A stretch of 26,564 bases of DNA from DATJLQ01 sp035509415 (GTDB lineage Bacteria > Pseudomonadota > Alphaproteobacteria > JACZXZ01): the NCBI GenBank assembly GCA_035509415.1, contig DATJLQ010000162.1, positions 1 through 26,564 on the forward strand. The letters are read 5' to 3'. Positions 22,726-26,564 of this stretch are shown piece by piece. The position numbers and the translations under genes were made by a program. Under the pieces are notes generated by a model. It was not told where the DNA came from. It ran no database searches and saw only the letters and a program-made list of their open reading frames with translations. Position 1 is the first letter of the stretch. The number at the start of each line of letters is the position of its first letter.

Positions 22726-22902
22726 GAGCCTGGGGCTCGTGGTGCCGGGCGACCGAGACCGGAGAACGACGGCCCCGCACCGGGTTTTCTTTCGCGGCGG
22801 GCCGAATTATCTCAGGCAAAGACCCGTCCCGCCCCGATCCCGCGGCTTGAATCCGCCGCGTGACCGCGGCTACTGTGCCCGAGGCGCCAGTTCGGCAATG
22901 CC

Positions 22903-23937
22903 ATGAACGCTCCATTCGCGTCGTTGCGGGATTCCATGCAGTTCAGAGACGGCTTCATTGGCACGATCGGCAATACGCCCCTGATCAAGCTCCGGCGCGC
23001 GTCGGAGCTGACCGGCTGCACCATCCTGGCCAAGGCGGAATTCCTCAACCCGGGCGGCTCGGTCAAGGACCGGGCGGCGCTTGCGATCGTCGAGGACGCC
23101 GAGAAGTCCGGCGCGCTCAGGCCCGGCGGCGCGATCGTCGAGGGGACCGCGGGCAATACGGGCATCGGCCTGGCTCTCGTCGGCAACGCGCGCGGCTACC
23201 GCACCGTGATCGTCATGCCCGAGACCCAGAGCCAGGAGAAGAAGGACATGCTGCGCCTCATCGGCGCCGAGCTGATCCTGGTCCCGGCGGTGCCTTACAA
23301 GGACCCGAACAATTACGTCCACGTCTCGGAGCGCAAGGCCAAAGAGCTCGCCGCGAGCGAGCCCAACGGGGCGATCTGGGCCAACCAGTTCGACAATCTC
23401 GCCAACCGGCGCGGCCATTTCGCCACCACCGGCCCCGAAATCTGGGAGCAGACCGACGGCAAGCTCGACGGCTTCATCTGCACCGCCGGGACCGGTGGAA
23501 CCTTGTGGGGCGTCACCGCGTTCCTCAAGGAGCGCAATCCCAAGATCGTGACCGGCCTCGTCGACCCCATGGGCTCGACCAATTACGACTGGTTCAAGAA
23601 CGGCCGCATCCACGTCGAGGGCAGCTCGATCACCGAGGGGATCGGCCAGGGCCGGGTCACCAAGAACATCGAGGGGGCGCCCATCGACTTCCCCTGCCAG
23701 GTGCCGGACCGGGAGGCGCTGCCGCTCATTTTCGACCTCCTCAAGGAGGAGGGCCTGTGCGTGGGCGGCTCGTCCGGGATCAATGTCGCGGGGGCCATCC
23801 GGCTGGCCCGGGAACTGGGTCCGAATCATACAATTGTAACGATTTTGTGCGATTTCGGGACCCGATATCAGAGTAAGCTATTCAACCCGGAATTCCTGCG
23901 TTCCAAGGACCTTCCCGTGCCGGCGTGGCTCGCTTAA
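22903..23937 (+). CDS. cysK: Cysteine synthase (O-acetylserine sulfhydrylase)
   Basis: A PLP enzyme that makes cysteine from O-acetylserine and sulfide, cytosolic; 344 aa. The PLP lysine is K55 in NPGGSVKDRAA. Phosphate- and substrate-binding loops are visible as VEGTAGNTGIGLALVG and TAGTGGTLWG, and the late SSGINVAGA contacts the cofactor. The N-terminal DGFIGTIGNTPLIKL is canonical. This long form (YKDPNNYVHVSERKAKEL and a C-terminal LFNPEFLRSKDLPVPAWL) is the alphaproteobacterial CysK type. The start is not certain: neither the ATG at 22903 nor the in-frame ATG at 22936 has a strong ribosome site. A sulfurtransferase gene follows 55 bp downstream, so they may be co-transcribed. Confidence 0.94.
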   Translation: MNAPFASLRDSMQFRDGFIGTIGNTPLIKLRRASELTGCTILAKAEFLNPGGSVKDRAALAIVEDAEKSGALRPGGAIVEGTAGNTGIGLALVGNARGYRTVIVMPETQSQEKKDMLRLIGAELILVPAVPYKDPNNYVHVSERKAKELAASEPNGAIWANQFDNLANRRGHFATTGPEIWEQTDGKLDGFICTAGTGGTLWGVTAFLKERNPKIVTGLVDPMGSTNYDWFKNGRIHVEGSSITEGIGQGRVTKNIEGAPIDFPCQVPDREALPLIFDLLKEEGLCVGGSSGINVAGAIRLARELGPNHTIVTILCDFGTRYQSKLFNPEFLRSKDLPVPAWLA

Positions 23938-23992
23938 TGGTTAGGATTGCGTAAGGCCGTAAGGTATTGTAAGTATTTACGGGGGAATGCGA

Positions 23993-24874
23993 ATGGACTT
24001 CGCCAACAAAGGCGCTTTGGTAAGCACCGAATGGCTGGCGCAGCATTTGTCTGCGCCGGACGTGCGCGTCGTCGACGCGTCATGGCACCTCCCCGCTTTG
24101 AAGCGCGACGTGCGCGCGGACTACGAGGCCGCGCACATTCCCGGCGCCGTGCTGTTCGATATCGACCGCGTGTGCGACAGCGCGACCGCGCTTCCCCACA
24201 TGCTGCCCTCGGGACAGGAGTTCGCCACGCACGTGCGCAAGCTCGGGCTCGGCGACGGCAGCCGCATCGTCGTTTACGACCAGGGCTGGATGGCCAGCGC
24301 CGCGCGCGTCTGGTGGACCTTCCGCGTGTTCGGCCATGACGACGTGGCCGTGCTCGACGGCGGCTTCAAGAAATGGCGCGCCGAGGGCCGGCCGGTCGAG
24401 AGCTTCCCGGCGTTGCCGCGCGAGCGCCGCTTCACGTCGCGCTACAATCACGCGCTGGTGCGCGACCTCGACCAGATCGCCCACAATCTGAAAGCGGCGC
24501 ACGAGCAGGTGATCGACGCGCGCTCTTCCGGCCGCTTCGCCGGCGTCGAGCCCGAGCCGCGCACCGGATTGCGCGCCGGGCACATTCCGGGGAGCTACAA
24601 TCTCCCGTCGGACCGGCTGATCGATCCCGCGACCGGCACGATGAAGTCGGCCGACGCGCTCGCGCGCGCGTTCGACGAGGCCGGCATCGACATCCACAAG
24701 CCGATCGTGACCAGCTGCGGCTCGGGCATCACCGCGTCGCTCGTCGCACTCGCCCTCTTCCTTCTCGGCAACCGGAGTGCGGCGGTGTATGACGGCTCCT
24801 GGACCGAATGGGGCGCGCGCGACGATCTTCCGATCGAGACCGGTCCCGCGTCCGCACCCCGGGTCAACGCCTGA
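23993..24874 (+). CDS. sseA: 3-mercaptopyruvate/thiosulfate sulfurtransferase
   Basis: A 293-aa tandem-rhodanese enzyme that moves sulfur from 3-mercaptopyruvate (or thiosulfate) to an acceptor. The inactive first domain has VVDASWHLP, RADYEAAHIPGAVLFDID and VLDGGFKKWRAEGRP. The catalytic second domain has VIDARSSGRFAGVEPEPRTGLRAGHIPGSYNLP and the active-site loop CGSGITAS (Cys about 242). CGSGxTA is the 3-mercaptopyruvate-type signature. GGGGGA sits six bases before the ATG at 23993; the ATG at 23987 would abut that site, so I chose 23993. It lies between cysK and metC, fitting cysteine metabolism. A 14-bp tandem repeat begins at its stop codon. Confidence 0.94.
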   Translation: MDFANKGALVSTEWLAQHLSAPDVRVVDASWHLPALKRDVRADYEAAHIPGAVLFDIDRVCDSATALPHMLPSGQEFATHVRKLGLGDGSRIVVYDQGWMASAARVWWTFRVFGHDDVAVLDGGFKKWRAEGRPVESFPALPRERRFTSRYNHALVRDLDQIAHNLKAAHEQVIDARSSGRFAGVEPEPRTGLRAGHIPGSYNLPSDRLIDPATGTMKSADALARAFDEAGIDIHKPIVTSCGSGITASLVALALFLLGNRSAAVYDGSWTEWGARDDLPIETGPASAPRVNA

Positions 24875-24902
24875 GACCCGACGCCTGACATTCGACGCCT
24901 GA
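24867..24902. repeat. 14-bp repeat starting at the sseA stop codon
   Basis: ACGCCTGA recurs at 24867-24874, 24881-24888 and 24895-24902, each 14 bp apart, within related 14-bp units. The first copy contains the sseA stop codon (TGA at 24872-24874). It is a second case in the window where a short tandem repeat involves a stop codon. Confidence 0.75.
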
Positions 24903-25019
24903 GCGCTTGCGATCGGCGCCGCCGGCCGTCGAGAGCCGCGGGCTGCTTAAGACCGGGCGTCATTCCCGTTCCGATATAACCCTCTTGGCGCTGGCGCGGG
25001 CCGGGTGCCACAATGGCTC

Positions 25020-26219
25020 ATGACCCGACGCTCGAGCGGCTCCGGCAAATTCCGGAAAGAGACCGAGATCACCATCGCGGGACGCGACCCCGCGGCGAAT
25101 GCGGGTGCGATCAACCCGCCGGTCTATCACGCCTCGACCATCGTCTATCCCACGGTCAAGGCCCATGACGAGGCGCGCAAGAACAGGTTCGAGGGCGTCC
25201 AATATGGCCGCCTCGGAACTCCCACCACCTTCGCCTTCGAGGACGCGGTCGCAGCACTCGAGGGCGGCGCGCGCACGGTGGCACTCTGCTCGGGCTTGAA
25301 CGCGCTCACGACGTGCGTGCTCTCGGTCGCGAAATCGGGCGACCACATCCTGGTCTCGGACAATTGCTACGGGCCGATGCGCGCGTTCTGCACCGGTGCG
25401 CTTGCGCGCCTCGGCGTCGAGACGAGCTTCTACGATCCCCTGATCGGCGAAGGCATCGCAGCGCTCATGCGCCCGAACACGGTGCTGGTCTACACGGAAT
25501 CGCCCGGCTCCCTCACCTTCGAGGTGCAGGACGTGCCGGCGATCGCGCGCGCCGCGCATGCGCGGGGTGCCCTCGTGATGTTCGACAATTCCTGGAGCGG
25601 CGGACTTTATTTCCAGCCTTTCGCCCACGGCGTCGATCTCTCGGTCCAGGCCGCGACCAAATACATCGTAGGCCATTCCGACGCCATGCTGGGGGCGATC
25701 ACCGCCGCCGACGAGACGCTTTGGCGCCGGGTCAAGACCACGGCGGCCGAGCTCGGCCTGTGCGCGAGCCCGGACGATTGCTATCTCGGCCTCCGCGGCC
25801 TACGCACCCTCGCGGTGCGCCTGAAGCAGCACCAGGAGAACGGCCTCAGGCTCGCGCGCTGGCTTCAAGAGCGGCCCGAGGTCGCGCGCGTCGTGCACCC
25901 GGCGCTGCCGCAGGATCCCGGCTATGCGCTTTGGCGCCGCGATTTCACGGGTGCTTCGGGACTGTTCGCGCTCGCCCTCAAGCCCTGCCCCAAAGTCGCG
26001 GTCGACGCGCTCATCGACGCGCTTGACTTGTTCGGCCTTGGCTATAGTTGGGGCGGCTTCGACAGCCTGATCACGGCACCCCATCCCGAGGCGATCCGCA
26101 CGGCCACCAAGTTCGAGGCCCCGGGTCCCTGGTTGCGGCTGCATGTCGGGCTCGAGGATCCCGAGGATCTGATCGCCGATCTCGAGCGCGGCTTCGCCGC
26201 CCTCGCCCAGGCCCAGTGA
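25020..26219 (+). CDS. metC: Cystathionine beta-lyase (MetC-like, Cys/Met PLP family)
   Basis: A PLP enzyme that splits cystathionine to homocysteine, pyruvate and ammonia in methionine synthesis, cytosolic; 399 aa. Family signatures: INPPVYHASTIVYPT, VQYGRLGTPTTFAFEDAVAALEGG, the substrate segment SDNCYGPMR, the aspartate region ALVMFDNSWSGG, and the PLP lysine about K214 in QAATKYIVGHSDAMLG. The C-terminal GYSWGGFDSLI matches MetC more than gamma-synthases. The ATG at 25020 is taken, though no ribosome site precedes it; a GTG at 25005 would add five residues. TTGGCG (24985-24990) and CACAAT (25009-25014), 18 bp apart, could drive a leaderless message. hisI follows after 7 bp. Confidence 0.9.
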   Translation: MTRRSSGSGKFRKETEITIAGRDPAANAGAINPPVYHASTIVYPTVKAHDEARKNRFEGVQYGRLGTPTTFAFEDAVAALEGGARTVALCSGLNALTTCVLSVAKSGDHILVSDNCYGPMRAFCTGALARLGVETSFYDPLIGEGIAALMRPNTVLVYTESPGSLTFEVQDVPAIARAAHARGALVMFDNSWSGGLYFQPFAHGVDLSVQAATKYIVGHSDAMLGAITAADETLWRRVKTTAAELGLCASPDDCYLGLRGLRTLAVRLKQHQENGLRLARWLQERPEVARVVHPALPQDPGYALWRRDFTGASGLFALALKPCPKVAVDALIDALDLFGLGYSWGGFDSLITAPHPEAIRTATKFEAPGPWLRLHVGLEDPEDLIADLERGFAALAQAQ

Positions 26220-26226
26220 GGAGAAA

Positions 26227-26564
26227 GTGGCCCGCAGGAAATCGCGTCCGAAATCGCCGGCGAGACCGCGTAAGCGCGCGAAGGCGAGCCCGCGTCGCGT
26301 GGCGAGCATTGCCGCGCGCGCACGCGCGGTCGCGAACGATCCGGTGGCGCTCGCCCTCGAGCGCATCAAGTTCGACCGCCAGGGCCTTGTCCCCGCGATC
26401 GCGCAGCAGTTCGACACCGGCGAAGTGCTGATGCTCGCCTGGATGAGCCGCGCCGCGGTCGAGGAGAGCCTGCGCTCGGGCAAGGTCACCTACTGGTCGC
26501 GCAGCCGCGCGAAGCTGTGGCGCAAGGGCGAGAGCTCGGGCCAGGAGCAGCGGCTCGTCGAGCT
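26227..26564 (+). CDS. hisI: Phosphoribosyl-AMP cyclohydrolase (HisI), 5' part
   Basis: Opens the purine ring of phosphoribosyl-AMP in histidine synthesis. Only the first 112 codons lie in the window; the gene runs off the right edge. It starts at a GTG at 26227, with GAGGAG just upstream overlapping the metC stop, so translation is probably coupled to metC. The HisI core is plain: IKFDRQGLVPAIAQQFDTGEVLMLAWMSRAAVEESLRSGKVTYWSRSR and KLWRKGESSG. The metal-binding cysteines lie beyond the edge. About 45 residues precede the core, the first 30 very rich in Arg and Lys, which is longer than the usual HisI N-terminus. A later in-frame start (for example GTG at 26299) would shorten it. Confidence 0.88.
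   Translation, partial: MARRKSRPKSPARPRKRAKASPRRVASIAARARAVANDPVALALERIKFDRQGLVPAIAQQFDTGEVLMLAWMSRAAVEESLRSGKVTYWSRSRAKLWRKGESSGQEQRLVE

Noticed and set aside
24875..25019. SAM-II-type riboswitch ahead of metC
   Set aside because: No recognisable pseudoknot core or conserved blocks were seen in the 145-bp leader.

Overview
The window is GC-rich and reads as the chromosome of an alphaproteobacterium, most likely Rhodospirillales-like. This is inferred from gene families and the pcm-tolC-valS gene order; there is no 16S rRNA here. No phage, insertion sequence or CRISPR array is visible. Most of the window is housekeeping, amino-acid and envelope genes. The only clearly accessory piece is a hicAB toxin-antitoxin module just downstream of a tRNA-Asn gene.

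Layout. Positions 1-4010 (minus): ilvD (branched-chain amino acids), an SGNH/GDSL hydrolase and an OpgC-like membrane protein. Positions 4093-8979 (minus): valS, a TolC-family outer-membrane protein and a Pcm-like methyltransferase. Positions 9199-9486 (plus): tRNA-Cys and tRNA-Asn. Positions 9633-10337 (plus): hicA and hicB with a palindromic operator over the promoter. Positions 10338-10877: no convincing gene. Positions 10878-13511 (minus): a Wzc/ExoP-type polysaccharide co-polymerase and tyrosine kinase, divergent from a secreted DUF3108 protein. Positions 14607-16392: four small secreted proteins or lipoproteins, two of them rich in Tyr and Pro. Positions 16739-17014: a small unknown protein. 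Positions 17035-19454 (minus): mtnA and an alpha/beta-hydrolase-OsmC fusion. Positions 19596-20198 (plus): a Nudix hydrolase. Positions 20562-21578: an unknown Cys-rich two-domain protein behind an AT-rich palindromic leader. Positions 21651-22658 (minus): a DmeF-type metal exporter. Positions 22903-26564 (plus): cysteine synthase, a 3-mercaptopyruvate-type sulfurtransferase, cystathionine beta-lyase and the 5' part of hisI.

Themes. Sulfur amino-acid metabolism recurs on the right (mtnA, cysK, sseA, metC), and envelope or exopolysaccharide functions in the middle (opgC, SGNH hydrolase, tolC, wzc, small secreted proteins).

The most unusual signal is a set of short tandem repeats with a 14-15 bp period and unrelated unit sequences at five places. 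The best case flanks opgC. Five 15-bp units encode its N-terminus, and five more span its stop codon. There the unit holds the last four sense codons, the stop, a Shine-Dalgarno-like GAGGAA and, in the first copy, an overlapping ATG in frame with the next gene.
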